This document shows, in pieces, positions 23,904 through 36,735 of a stretch of 64,000 nucleotides of DNA. The position numbers were made by a program, and so were the translations under genes. Source of the stretch: Isoperla grammatica (Eukaryota > Arthropoda > Insecta > Plecoptera > Perlodidae); the NCBI GenBank assembly GCA_945910005.1, contig OX246746.1, positions 27,179,075-27,243,074 of the forward strand, read 5' to 3'. Each line of letters begins with the position of its first letter. Positions within the stretch are counted from its first letter, which is position 1. Under the pieces are notes generated by a model that ran no database searches, was not told where the DNA came from, and saw nothing but the letters and a program-made list of their open reading frames with translations.

Positions 23904-24212
23904 TTAGCGTTTACGGAAAACGGAGAAAAAGCCGTTCCAAAATCCATTCTTTGGGTTGTAACTCATTACTTTCGTCTTCTCTTGTTCCTTTTTTTGACCC
24001 CAACGCTTGTACGCACGACGAATAAGTAACACGAAGCGAATCAGTTCATAGGTGTGCATGATTACCCAATATGTGTACAAAACAATAAACGAGTACACAA
24101 TTGCCTTTAAGTAGCCGAATATAACTGCTTTTGTAGTACCGTACACACCTGAGATAACGGAGGTGATAATATTTGCGAAATAGTTGCAGATAATTCTGAT
24201 GATGTAAACCAT
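23904..24212 (-). CDS. Small hydrophobic protein, 102 aa, or terminal exon of one
   Basis: I do not recognise this protein. From the ATG at 24212 (context AAAATGG, a good animal start context) it encodes 102 residues to a TAA at 23904. Residues 1-25 and about 30-70 are hydrophobic and aromatic-rich and could make two or three membrane segments. The C-terminal third is basic (IRRAYKRWGQKKEQEK) and ends in FFSVFRKR, a pattern of a small membrane protein with a positive tail. The frame stays open upstream to a stop near 24290, with TTCACATTCAG there that could be a splice acceptor, so this may be a last exon. An AATAAA on the minus strand lies near 23563-23568. It is the most protein-like frame in the window apart from the retroelement, but length alone does not exclude chance. 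Confidence 0.35.
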   Translation of the reverse strand: MVYIIRIICNYFANIITSVISGVYGTTKAVIFGYLKAIVYSFIVLYTYWVIMHTYELIRFVLLIRRAYKRWGQKKEQEKTKVMSYNPKNGFWNGFFSVFRKR

Positions 24213-24825
24213 TTTGAAGTTTTTACCCAAGCAGATATCTAACAAACTGTGTTCGATGATGGCAGACCTCTGAATGTGAAGACAAATGAATTAGGCTTCC
24301 AAATAAATGTTTGTGTAACCATGACAACGATCTCGAAGAGTCGAAAATCGAAATTATCATCTCAAGGGTGGTGACAATACAAAGAGTTCGAAGATTATGG
24401 AGAGTCCACTAGGCCGTGATTTGAAAATATTATTTTTTCAGTTTTGCCAACCACGCAGTATCTTTATAACTAGATTATAGTCAAATTACATTCTAATTCA
24501 ATTCTCTTGCTTATAATATGCACTAAATGAACTGTGAAGTGTAGTTTAATAATTATAACAAAACGCAGATTGCAATTTATTAATTGGTCTTTGTACTTAA
24601 ATCAAACATATAATTAGGAAACTTTATTTCAATAGAATACGTATTATTTTATTATGATTCTAAATCTTAATTATGAATATTGTGATTATATTCCTAGTTT
24701 TCCATGTATTTATGCTTTGTTCGATATTTTAATTTTCAAAATCACTACAAATTAATAATATGTTCATTCTGTCGCTGTTCTTACTCTTTTTGTGGTTGTT
24801 GTTACGATTTATTTAACAATCATTC

Positions 24826-25135
<310 letters not shown>

Positions 25136-25152
25136 TGTTCCCTTAGAAATGA

Positions 25153-25352
25153 NNNNNNNNNNNNNNNNNNNNNNNNNNNNNNNNNNNNNNNNNNNNNNNN
25201 NNNNNNNNNNNNNNNNNNNNNNNNNNNNNNNNNNNNNNNNNNNNNNNNNNNNNNNNNNNNNNNNNNNNNNNNNNNNNNNNNNNNNNNNNNNNNNNNNNNN
25301 NNNNNNNNNNNNNNNNNNNNNNNNNNNNNNNNNNNNNNNNNNNNNNNNNNNN
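25153..25352. other. Assembly gap of 200 N
   Basis: Exactly 200 undetermined bases, a round number that suggests a placeholder length. Open frames crossing it have no meaning. Confidence 0.98.
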
Positions 25353-26688
25353 CATTTTTTAAAATGTGTTAAAATCGTAATTTTTAGCTGTGATGTAGGC
25401 CTGCGGGAAAACACAAAAATTATGGGTATAATAAGTAGTGACACTTCAAAAATCCTGGTCAACGAACTTCTTTTAACTGCTTAACACCCCTAAACCAAAA
25501 TTACAAATATATACGTCGTTTTTTTCCCGTATATAATTAATGATATTCATAGTACTTTTGGGTTAATCCACGTTTTTTTATTTAAAACCAACTTCTAAAT
25601 ATTTAATATATCTTGTTTCGGGCTTCAGTTTTTAAAATTTTGTATAGTCTTTACTAGTTTTTGTGTTCAGTGTTCTATACATCTGATTTTGTTTGTCAAA
25701 TCTTGGGAATGTCCAGGAGATCTGGTGGTTTTAACGGTCGGTTTTAACATTGGTTTTAAATAACAAAACAAACGAGGATAAACCTGAAAAAAACTGAGTA
25801 ACAATAAATATAACGATTTTTTTTAAGTTTAATCCATGCATTATGATTTGTGAATAGTGTATGAATAGATAGCAGATGTTATAAAAGTGTTCCCCGATTC
25901 GGGGATATAGCCCAGATCCCAGATCACATCCATCTCTAATTATATGAGTAGGTGAATATGATGCTGAAAGGAAACTTAGTTCATTTAAGAACGTCACAAT
26001 TATTTGTATTTATTCAATAAATTTAAAATCAAATGTCATGGTCAGCCGCTAGCTAGATGTGTGCAATATCTCAAAAGACTTATCAGGATTCCACTAGAAG
26101 AAATGAAGTAATGAACCAATTTCCCAACTGATGCTAAAACCTAACTACATATAACATCGTCATATATCTCTTGTATGCACATCTATACCAGTTAACATTA
26201 AATTACTTTTATGATTTCTCTACAGGTCTGGTAGAAAATGAATTTCATCATCCTCGGAATTGTTTTTGTCCGCTTGGTAACCCAACAATTACCAACTCCC
26301 TGGCCATGGCACGCTTGTTACCGATTAACGAATCTAATTTTACAACATGCATTCCCTTAAGTATATAAAATATTAATACATCGTGGTCACGTAGGGGACT
26401 AAATACACGGCGTAAACATGTTAGAAAACTGCAAAATGTTTCTCTATATAGCTTTACTTTTCAAACTTGGTAGGACGATACAGTTGCAATTTATTTACAA
26501 CCTATACTGTGGGGAATGAGTTCATATTTCTCATGTCTCTGCTGGTTAACTATATTGGCTATCCGTAACGTGTGTTGTTGTTTTTATTTGACACATGGCA
26601 TTCTTACAAGGTTGATGGTGTCAGTACGGTATACCAATACCATATGGGAGTGGGTTGAAACTGAGCAGCTGGTATCTTCGCCGGGTTT
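25353..26688. other. No recognisable gene
   Basis: AT-rich; small GATTCGGGGA/TCCCAGATC self-complementary patches near 25900. Confidence 0.6.
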
Positions 26689-26733
26689 GGGGGGGGGGGG
26701 GGGGGGAGGGGGGAGGGGTGGAGGGAGGTGGGG
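26689..26733 (+). repeat. G-rich tract
   Basis: A long G homopolymer followed by G runs broken by single A or T, capable of forming quadruplexes. Confidence 0.85.
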
Positions 26734-26984
26734 AACCCCAGCCCGCATAACATATTTAGCTAGCGTTATGGTGCAAGTACTTATTACATAAAAAAAGTTT
26801 GTCTGATGTTCAAAACTTATCTCACTTCAGTTGATGTTGCTTTAAAGACGCGAAAAAGATGGATATAGAGCTTCTGCTATTGCCCATAACGAGAAAGTCA
26901 TTCCAAAGATAACGTTACACTATTTTATTCCTGTCGAGGTCCTTAAACCAGGATACGTGGAATGAGGCGAGGAAAGCAGGAGAG

Positions 26985-27035
26985 CTATACCCGGGGTGGG
27001 TTCGAAACACATTTCAATCAGGAAACGCGCAGTCA
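26985..27035 (+). mobile_element. tRNA-like SINE head fragment
   Basis: GGGGTGGGTTCGAAACAC resembles a B box; there is no other support. Confidence 0.25.
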
Positions 27036-27239
27036 CCACAAACTAGTATGAAATTGGGACCAAGAAATTGCTCATGGACATATTCACTGTTGCATTGATT
27101 GCTCGATGTATGCCCTAAAATGCTATTACAATCCAAATGTAGTAGAAATCTACTACGATAAACAATTAATTATTCTCGAGTCAAGAATGTTTCTCTTTTT
27201 TAATGCTCGCATTATAAAACCACGCAATTTACGGCATTT

Positions 27240-27960
27240 TAATGATAGTATTTTTACAGACATAGCCCCTGAAACTTACGTAATTACTAATTATCTTAAA
27301 ATATGTGGTATGTCACGTAGGTTTGTTTACATGTGCTTACAGTACATGTAGTTTAAATTAATTAGAGGGTATCAAATTAAATGAATATACTCAGGTTCTC
27401 TTACAAATATATACTTTGTGTGATATTACGTAATTTTTTTAATGACATACAGCCCCTGAAACTTACGTATTTATCTCAGAATCTGTGGTATGTCACGCAG
27501 GTTTGATTATATTTGCTTACAGTACATGTAGTTCAAATTAATTAAAAGGTATCAAATTAAATGAATATACTCAGATTCTCTTACAAATATATACTTTGTG
27601 TGACATTTCGTAATTTTTTTAATGACATACAGCCCCTGAAACTTACGTATTCATCTCAAAATCTGTGGTATGTCACGCAGGTTTGTTTACATGTTTTTAA
27701 AGTACATAAAATTGAAATCAATTAGAGGGTATTAACTTAAATGAATATTCTAAGGTTCTCTTTCAAATCGATACTATGTGTGACGTTACGTAATCTTCGA
27801 ATGACAGACAGCCCCTGAAACTTACGTAATTATTTCAAAATCTGTGGTAAGGCACGCAGGTATGTTTATATACGCTGAAAGTAGATGTAATTGTGATTAA
27901 TTAGAAGGAATCAAGTTAAGTGAATTTAAGTTCTCTTACAAATCGAAATGCTATAAGATA
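27240..27960. repeat. Four-copy ~180-bp tandem repeat
   Basis: The block GCCCCTGAAACTTACGTA starts at 27264, 27452, 27632 and 27811 (spacing 188, 180, 179). Each is followed by TGTGGTATGTCACG-like, TACATGTAG-like and TATACTCAGGTTCTCTTACA-like blocks. The last copy is the most diverged. It is AT-rich, has no ORF across units, and has the length class of a nucleosome-phased satellite. Confidence 0.9.
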
Positions 27961-29029
27961 TTGCAAGAGTGATTCATACCGGCGATAGGTTTTGTATCAT
28001 CTAAACGATGCATTATAAAGTTATAAACTTTACAATATTGTAATTGTTACGACTGTCATATATTAGTTAATCCAATCATGTATTATTGATTAACTTATTA
28101 ATTAATTTCATTAATTATGTATTTATATTCTTGTCTACGTACATAATTTAGTGGCGTTTGCGCCTAGAAACTTTAAAACTGAAACTAACGAACGCATTAC
28201 CTCAGCCCTCTTCGTTTCCTTATGCAATTATTTTTTAATTTCGTATTTAAAATTGAAAAATTAAGAACTACCTCTTCAGTGAACTCCCAGTAAACGATTA
28301 CAGTACTGAGCCGTGAAATACGATAAAGAAAACCGTGGCTCGTCTACGCATTTCAGGTGCGCAAGAATCATTAAAGATTTCGACGAATCTATAATAAAAA
28401 AATATAAGGTTGCAATAAGTTTTTCGTAGATGGAAGATACCAACTTACCCCCGTGTGTTCTTATAGGTGGCTAGTAAATTATTTGTTGCAACTAAGATAC
28501 TTTTGATGTTTTGTAAAGATGGCTTCTCTCCCTTTTAATGGTTTTCATCGTAAAATGGATCTGTCTGGGTCTTATTTTGACGGCAGATGTAGCTGGGTAT
28601 AGCTTGTATTATATAGGAACTAAAATAAAATGTAATTTTTACACCCCATGAAGAGGGTTGGTAAATTTTTTACGAGTTCTCTCCTTAGTTCTTGAAGAAT
28701 TCAACACTTGTTTGGTTTGTAGCCTCTAAGAGGAAAAAACTTGAGATCCTCTGGATTCCGCGGGGGAAATTCCGTTTTCACACTCCAAAAATCGCGCTCG
28801 CGTCCGCCAACGTTCAGAGTAGTCGGTGAATACAAAAGCCGTCGATTCCTTTCCGTCCGTGACGTGAATCACAACCGCGGGCTAAGGTGCTTACCGTGCC
28901 TACCGTATACAAGGTAAACTTACTAATCAAGTAATCAATTTCTAAGACAGCCCCAATCAAGTAGGTCGATAAATTGAGAGGCCTCTACAACGTAATCTAA
29001 TTGGCACTTGCTTTCTCTATGGTGTATAA
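27961..29029. other. No recognisable gene
   Basis: AT-rich with one CpG-richer patch at about 28755-28880. Confidence 0.6.
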
Positions 29030-29118
29030 TCATAGTAATAATAATGATAATAATTATAGTAATTATAATAATAATAATAAAAATAATAATAATAATAATA
29101 ACAATAATAATAATAATA

Positions 29119-29154
<36 letters not shown>

Positions 29155-29156
29155 AT
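29030..29156. repeat. AAT-to-ATT palindromic microsatellite
   Basis: Imperfect AAT units change to perfect ATT units near 29120, so the two halves are self-complementary. Confidence 0.9.
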
Positions 29157-30239
29157 TATTTTTGGAAGTATAATTCTGTACCCAAATCAATAACATTTGA
29201 CAACTAGCAGTTCCCGCCGGATTTCAAGATGTTTTTCAATTGCGGTACAAAAAAATTTAAAACACAAATTTCTTTTCTTTTTTTTTCCTTTTTTTTAAAT
29301 TTTAAAGATGAATCAAAGTACCAATTGTCAAGTATGTAACATAGTACATAATAATTATGAATTGAATGTGATTGATAAAGTATAATCTGGATTTGAAAGG
29401 TTGTTTGGAATACTAAAGGGAAGACTATTAAAAAGATTAATTATTGAGAAGGTAGGAATCCAAGAAGCAACGTACTAAGAATATTTAAATGGCACTCAAT
29501 GACTTGAATAATGTATAACATACTAGATCTTGTGAGTTATGTGTTGAGCAAGCAAGGAATTTCCCTCAGGACAGCAGTATTAGTTGATGCGCCATGTGAC
29601 AACCCACCCATAGCGCATAATAATCTCAAGGTATTGTTGTTGTAAATTGGTGCAAACTTTCACATAATGGTGGGCTATCAATCCAATGCTAGCTAATTAA
29701 TCTTAGTTAGCAGTTTGATATCAATTAATATCCTCTAAATTAATTTACAAACGTCGTGTGTTGTCGTGGATTAGAACATGGGTTAAGTTAATTGTATGCG
29801 TCTTGCAAACAAATATCAGTAGACTCAGCAGGAAGCCAGGCTTGTCACATTACGAGTATCAAAATGAATTATTCATAATTGTGCATGTTTTATTTGTTGC
29901 ATGGAAAGTATTGCTAACTGTACTAACAATAATCATCACGTTACGTGTATTACTGCTAATTCCTGGCCTGAACGAATTAATATCTGGAATTTAGATTAAT
30001 TTTAAATTATAAAAATTTGTATAATTAGTGCGTTTAAAATTAAAATTAGAGTATGAAGTAACACGTTGTTTTAGAAAAATAAAATCCGATTATTATTTTA
30101 CCTATTGTCTATTTTTGTAAAAAGATCAGTTGTAATAAAAACAAATAAACAGTTGCTTGTTGATATTTTGGTTATTTGAATGTTTATCTTTTATTGTTAC
30201 TGTTATCAATAAAAGCAGAACATATTGTGGACACCGAGC
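29157..30239. other. No recognisable gene
   Basis: AT-rich; nothing named. Confidence 0.6.
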
Positions 30240-30563
30240 CCCAACTCGACGCGGAACTGCTCCGAACAACTCCCACATGGAACAACTCCCACATGGAACA
30301 ACTCCCACACGGTAGTCCCGAACGTAGCCAAGCAGTGCTACGTTGCCAAATGTTTATTTTTGATTTCGATAGTCGTTATACACACCTAATTTGTATGTGT
30401 TTAGGTGTGTATAACGAATATCAGAATTATATTTGGCAATTCGCAGCACTTCTCGGCTACCTTCGGGATTGCAAAATGTGGGCCTTGTTCGCTTTGGGGG
30501 TTGTTCCATGTGGGAGTTATTCCGTGGGGGAGCTAATCCGCGTGGGGATAATTCCGTATACCC
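30240..30563. mobile_element. Fold-back element with ~150-bp imperfect arms
   Basis: The left arm, with three copies of AACTCCCACATGG-type words and then GAACGTAGCC, TTGCCAAAT and CGTTATACACACCTAA, is mirrored on the right by TTAGGTGTGTATAACG, ATTTGGCAA, GGCTACCTTCGGG and GTTCCATGTGGGAGTTATTCC. The centre is at about 30396-30400. The repeated short word and the GGAACAAC motif recall the fold-back element at 528-727. No coding function is seen. Confidence 0.75.
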
Positions 30564-31372
30564 GTTCTTAGCAACTTGTATCTTCCAGCTCTCCCTCTCG
30601 ACACCCAATATTCATCGCGCAACATACATTTGAGTCAGACGTAGAAATCCTTATTCTTATGGCTTATACCCTTCAACGACGCAGAACTTTCTTCAATACG
30701 GATATATACATCACATCACTTACTTTTACAACAAATATCCACGTCCGAGCTTAAAAACAAATATTTTGGACAATGAGTGAGTCTGGAAATACGAACAATT
30801 GGGGTCTTCGGAACCAGACAAAGGGGATTGAATCTTTTTATCTCACATGCCGAGTAGTCGGCACAAAGAGTAACAATCCAACCATTACGTTCAAATAAAT
30901 GTTCTGCTTTCAAAACCCCGGCACAAATAAACAGAAATCCGTATGATAATATTTATCACACAGATTTCGTGAATGTATTTTTTGTTTTGTTTTAATAAAT
31001 CACCATTTTATAAATAATTACCTCGTCAAATCCAGTTTAGGGACTTTATAGGTCACGCTTAGAAACACTCGTGCAAATCTTTGTAAATCAGCTGTGATTA
31101 TCGTTCATATCTCTCATCAATGTGCAATGTTCATCATCATCATGTCTCAATCTTGGTCTTATCTTGTTCATTAGCCTCAATTCAGAGCATAGTTGAATGC
31201 AATAATTATGTCTCCTCGCGAGGAGGCGATACAGACTTGACACACATTTCTCGTTACTAAGCACTCGGACATAGAAACTATGCTATAGCTGTATTGTTCG
31301 CCTAGCCGGGGGAACTCCTGATTGTTGCTTTATCTTTTGTTTAATTGTTGCTTTAATTGCTTTAAAATCAAA
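30564..31372. other. No recognisable gene
   Basis: AT-rich; nothing named. Confidence 0.6.
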
Positions 31373-31814
31373 ATATCGTGGGCATACAACCAAAAGGAAC
31401 TAACTCCTTTTTTGGTGAAATTAATTTCAGAGTGTCATTAAATTCAGAAAAGAATCCTCTATAGAGTGCCAAATATCACTAAGTACAGGCGTTCTTCAGA
31501 TTTGTTAACGGCTTATGTTTCCTGACAAACTCGATTCAAAAAATTTCAAAAGTTTTTTTAAAGTTGTTTTTTGCCATCTCAAAACTGACATTATTTATGA
31601 AATTTTCAATCATCTAGCTAATAATAATGGAAAACGTAGGCTATGTTGGATGCTTTAAAACACCAAACCCATAAAAAGTAAGCTATACCTAATTCCTAAG
31701 TTTTAATTCATATTGACTGCCAAAAGTCACTAAGGGGCTTCTTAAACTTAAAAGCCATTTTTCTCAAAACTACGAAAACGGAGTTAGTGACTTTTGGCTG
31801 TACGCCCACGATAT
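31373..31814. mobile_element. 442-bp TIR element (MITE-like)
   Basis: The left end ATATCGTGGGCATACAACCA and the next 15 bases are complementary, with a few mismatches, to the right end at about 31780-31814. The CCAAAAGTCACTAA word also occurs inside, near 31722. No ORF is present. Confidence 0.75.
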
Positions 31815-33446
31815 GTCATCCTCTACAGAATTTGGTGCTCTTTCTTATAAAAGTTTCTTTGCTACAATCAATATTTCAGTTAAACAGATTTTCTTAATTA
31901 TACCTTTTGTAATGTGATGTTGCTGGACACATCTCATAACTTAAGAACATCTGTAAAATGGAAATTCTTTTTCTTTTGTGATAATTTAAACCCATTTGAA
32001 AACAATTTTATCAGGCAGAATCGGATGTTCCGCAAGGCAACTTAGTCTTAAACCACTCAACAGTAACGGTATTTCATTGATATCTTGAGAAGCTTCAAGC
32101 ACAGCTTTAAGCCATTGTAAAAGTGATTACTACGCGACATTTTCTTTTGTACCAACTAAGCATTTAATTTAAAAATTTGCAATTTATGTGAAATTTGTTT
32201 TGTGTAATTCATTCAATAGATTAGAATGAATTTCACCCCAGTTTTTAATACTATAAGACTACCTTTCTGCCTCAACTTAATCCCAAACCCGATTTTGTGT
32301 GGGGTTTTTAAGCTCACCCCTGAATAACGTCAACATTTGATGTTTACTAATGCTATCCAAACAAAATCCAGGTAAACAAAGCAATGTCACGTTTGCCCGA
32401 TGCACAATGAATGTAAATGACAGTTTTGGTTTCAATAAAATTTAAATTTGAATCAACCAAAAGTCTGTATGTTTGAGTGCGAGCTTCGCCATTGACTCGC
32501 CAGTGGGCATCAAGTTGAAGTCATTATTATTCAATTCACTTCATTTGGAACACTGCACATGTCCACGACATAACACCCGCTCGTAGCGGTTTCAAGAGGC
32601 GGTGGATCCGACTGCCACCCCCTCCACCCCCCCTCCCCCCTCCCCCCACCCACTCGACACACGCCACCAGTCGACGCTCTCCAACATATGTCATAAGCGA
32701 CATCACCCCGACAAAGCTGTACGGAAAAAGAAATATCTTGCTATATCATATTTGTATTCTTGTAGGTCTTCTGTTTTGTGACAAGGATCTGCCTGGTTTG
32801 CTAGACAGAAGTTTTATGAAAGAGAAGAAAGATAAATTACGAGAATGAAGATGAAAAGAAATTTCAATGATTTGCATTTTAAATTCATAATGCAGGTAAT
32901 TTAGTTTCTTTGTTTATAGCTTGGCGATATTTTTTTATTCGCTTATAATTATTGAACATTTCGAGGGATACAGTTCTGAACAAAATGCTGTAAAAATAAT
33001 TAAAATAAATTAAAAAGTTTAATTTTCAAAAAAAATTCAAAATTTCATTTACTGAATACAAACAACATTATATATGTTTTACTTATTAGTTCGCAAAAAC
33101 CTCTGCATGTTACATGGTTTAAAACATCACTTGGTCCCACAAAGCTTTACAAAACCTTAACAATAGAATAGATATTATATCATAAAAAAAAAACATTAAA
33201 ATTTACACACCTTCAATAAAAGTTATATAAATGTACATAAACATAACATTGTAATAAAATACACCCATCACTCCTTGATATCTGTAAGTGACGTAACTCA
33301 TATACGGTTCAGAATGGCAATGTTGTAAAACATACGTTCTCTCTTCGAAGGAGAAACAGACAAAAATAATATAAATAATGTTTTGAGACGGGTTTGTGAA
33401 ACGAGACTAAAGTGACGTCACCAGAACGGAGGAAGAGCGTCTACCT
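31815..33446. other. No recognisable gene
   Basis: Apart from the C-rich tract at 32.6 kb, it is AT-rich with no supported features. Confidence 0.6.
32600..32660. repeat. C-rich low-complexity tract
   Basis: CCACCCCCTCCACCCCCCCTCC-type runs, given here in part; the complementary strand could form quadruplexes. Confidence 0.75.
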
Positions 33447-34353
33447 TCTACAGTCTACAGTCTACAGTCTACAGTCTACAGTCTACAGTCTACAGTCTAC
33501 AGTCTACAGTCTACAGTCTACAGTCTACAGTCTACAGTCTACAGTCTACAGTCTACAGTCTACAGTCTACAGTCTATAGTCTACAGTCTACAGTCTACAG
33601 TCTACAGTCTACAGTCTACAGTCTACAGTCTACAGTCTACAGTCTACAGTCTACAGTCTACAGTCTACAGTCTACAGTCTACAGTCTACAGTCTACAGTC
33701 TAAAGTCTACAGTCTACAGTCTACAGTCTACAGTCTACAGTCTACAGTCTACAGTCTACAGTCTACAGTCTACAGTCTACAGTCTACAGTCTACAGTCTA
33801 CAGTCTACAGTCTACAGTCTACAGTCTTCAGTCTACTCTACAGTCTACAGTCTACAGTCTACAGTCTACAGTCTACAGTCTACAGTCTACAGTCTACAGT
33901 CTAAAGTCTACTCTACAGTCTACAGTCTACAGTCTACAGTCTACAGTCTACAGTCTACAGTCTACAGTCTACAGTCTACAGTCTACAGTCTACAGTCTAC
34001 AGTCTACAGTCTACAGTCTACAGTCTACAGTCTACAGTCTACAGTCTACAGTCTACAGTCTACAGTCTACAGTCTACAGTCTACAGTCTACAGTCTACAG
34101 TCTACAGTCTACAGTCTACAGTCTACAGTCTACAGTCTACAGTCTACAGTCTACAGTCTACAGTCTACAGTCTACAGTCTACAGTCTACAGTCTACAGTC
34201 TACAGTCTACAGTCTACAGTCTACAGTCTACATGTCTTCAGTCTACAGTCTACAGTCTACAGTCTACAATCTACAGTCTACAGTCTACAGTCTACAGTCT
34301 ACAGTCTACAGTCTACAGTCTACAGTCTACAGTCTACAGTCTACAGTCTACAG
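33447..34353. repeat. TCTACAG heptamer array
   Basis: About 130 units of TCTACAG run with very few changes (for example TCTATAG, CTAAAG, and TCTTCAGTCTACTCTACAG-like phase shifts near 33820 and 33905). The motif is not a known telomeric repeat. All frames are open in places because 7 and 3 share no factor; the resulting repeat peptides are artefacts. Confidence 0.95.
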
Positions 34354-34505
34354 AGTACAGTCTACAGTCTACACTCAACTCTCTACTATACAGTCTTACA
34401 CTCTACTCTATCTATACTCTCTACTATACAGTCTACAGTCTCCACTCTCCACTCTACTCTCTACTCTACACTCTACTCTACACTCTACTCTACTTTACAC
34501 TCTAC
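34354..34505. repeat. Degenerate pyrimidine-rich tail of the heptamer array
   Basis: CTCTACACTC, CTCTACTATACAG and similar words derive from the heptamer with T/A changes. It looks like the decaying edge of the array. Confidence 0.75.
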
Positions 34506-36604
34506 GTAACACCGACGCTTTTTATACTCGTTTCATATACGATTGAAATGTCTACAAGTGAATCAAATTTGAATGCAAATTATTAGAAATATCCGAGATA
34601 AATGCTTTCCAAATTTGTATTAAATCTAAAACTTTACTCTTATTTTTAACTGGCTTTGTATCTGGGCACGCTAACCCCAAAATTGTTATTGATGTAGTGT
34701 GTTGTGTATACATAGGGTAGCAATGCATCCCATGAACAGGAAGCAGATAGTACTGAAAACAAAATGCGTCTCGAGTAGTGAGTGAAAATACGTTGGGCAT
34801 TGCGAACCAAGCGTCATTGCTGACAAGTTACTTTCTGTCTTGTTTTTCATCCGTGGAAATCACAGTCAGTACAAAGCCCTTGCCCTTAAGCAAGTAGACC
34901 ATAACACGAGATAACAGATTCTGAACATTTAAGAACAAATAAAATGTCGTACATTCCAGCAGTATGGTATATTATAACGACGTATACCAACATTTGAAGA
35001 GTAACAGTTTTATATGTTTATCTGTTTGAGTTATAAACTCGATACATACATTATGTTTACATAGCGTTGGCACGTAAAGCCGCAGGATCCATGTTCGGTT
35101 CCCGGTCAAAAAAAAACTTGATCTACTATAATATTGCTACACTTTACAAGAAAATAAAAACAAAAAACAAAAACACACATTTGATAAAAATGTAGCAATA
35201 ATGATAAATGTAGACCGTCAAAAACGAAAATTACTTTAAAACAATGTACGTACTGACAAATACAAAATTAAAAATACAAACACACATTTAAAGTAGTCAT
35301 TTAAGTAAAATAAGGTAAATATAAATTAATAAAGGAAAGTGCCATTAATGCAGGGGTTAATTGAACGCACCGGAAAGCAGTTCCGATTCCTTTTCCGAAA
35401 CTAGAACGTGCGTTCTGGTAGTATTTACTAACGTAGGTTGCTCCTTAAAAACTCGTGAATTAATTCCTATCCCTGAAAATTTCACAATTATATTTTATTT
35501 GTTGGTATGAATGCAAGTTATTCAAGTTTATGAATTACCCCTAGGTAGCCAGACCCAAATACATAGGCAATAACCTTCTGACTGACCACTGACACTAAAC
35601 AGATAACTTATTAATAATTACATATTATCTGTGTTCATAATGTATATGTGGGCGGGGTTGGTGCCAAATTATATTTGACAAACAAAATATGCGTTCCGGT
35701 TCCTTTTCAATTACAAATTAAGCCCTGCATTAATGCATTCATAATTAGAACTTTTAAGGTCAAATATTCGTTGTTTCACATCTCACACTCAGACCTAAAC
35801 GATGTTTTACGTTGTAACTAATAAAATGAGAGAATACCTTGTGTATTAAATGGATAACCTGCTTAGCCTTAATGATCTAGTAATGGTTTAAGTTACAACA
35901 CAATGAAGCATAAGGAAACCACACAATACACCTAACACGAAGCTCGAGCAACAGTGCCACATTTCTTCGTGGATTTTCTTAAAAATAATTCCATTCAGTT
36001 ATTCATTCTCAATAATATAATCAACTAATCATTATTTTACAAAACCATCTATATTTTGTATAACAACACTTTGTAGTATAGTTTAAAATTCTTTGTATGT
36101 ATTTTTGTATTTTTCTAAATTATATTTAGTATACTGGATGTTTGTTGTTGGACACCAAGGTAAATAGTTTTTCTCTCCCCAGCAACTCCACCTGCAATGA
36201 ACAGCAAACGCGAACTAAGGTAATACAGGTTCAAATGTGTTCTGAGCAATGGATACTCGTTACGACGAGTGGTGTCAGTACTGCACTCGCTTCTAGACAT
36301 GTCTACGCTGATTAAGTAAACCCATCGAAGAAAATAAGGGCGATCTCGTCCGATTCAGCTGGTAGCTCTGTTTGAATGATCATTAGGGATCGAAATGTAG
36401 CCTGCACCAAGCACGAGAAGAGTTGTTGATATTTTACTTAAGAGCTACCTCAACTGGTATATTGTCGATCACGCTCTGTACATACACAAACGTATTTTAT
36501 TCCTGTTTTCAATGCAGAAAGTCCAGGTGCTGGGGTTTTTAAAACTTTCAAATTGGACTTTAAGCTATTTTCTGTGATACGCTGCGTGTAAATACTGAAC
36601 ATAT
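34506..36604. other. No recognisable gene
   Basis: Contains the small tRNA-like fragment at 35.07 kb and otherwise nothing named. Confidence 0.6.
35065..35115 (+). mobile_element. tRNA-like fragment ending in an A run
   Basis: ATGTTCGGTTCCCGGTC, a shifted B-box-like block, ends directly in a run of nine A. This is the layout of a short retroposed tRNA-like RNA. Confidence 0.35.
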
Positions 36605-36735
36605 CTATTTGATATATCTTGGCTTTGTAGCCGTCATAGCAACGACCAACGAGTCATATAACAAATGGTATAATGTCCTGCTCATAATATCACTTCTTGT
36701 CACTGATTGGGTAGACAATAAATACACATACGTTG
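36605..36735. repeat. Dispersed repeat copy (partner at 58921)
   Basis: GCCGTCATAGCAACGA, ATAACAAATGGTATAATG and TCACTGATTGGGTAGAC-type blocks occur in the same order at 58.92-59.05 kb (GCGTCATGGCAACGAAG, ATAATAAATGCCATAATG, AACTGAGTGG). The repeat class is unknown. Confidence 0.55.

Noticed and set aside
33447..34353. Interstitial telomeric repeat
   Set aside because: TCTACAG does not match TTAGGG or other known telomere motifs in either strand.
34232..34546. Frame with SLQSTVY repeats
   Set aside because: A seven-residue period from the TCTACAG heptamer.
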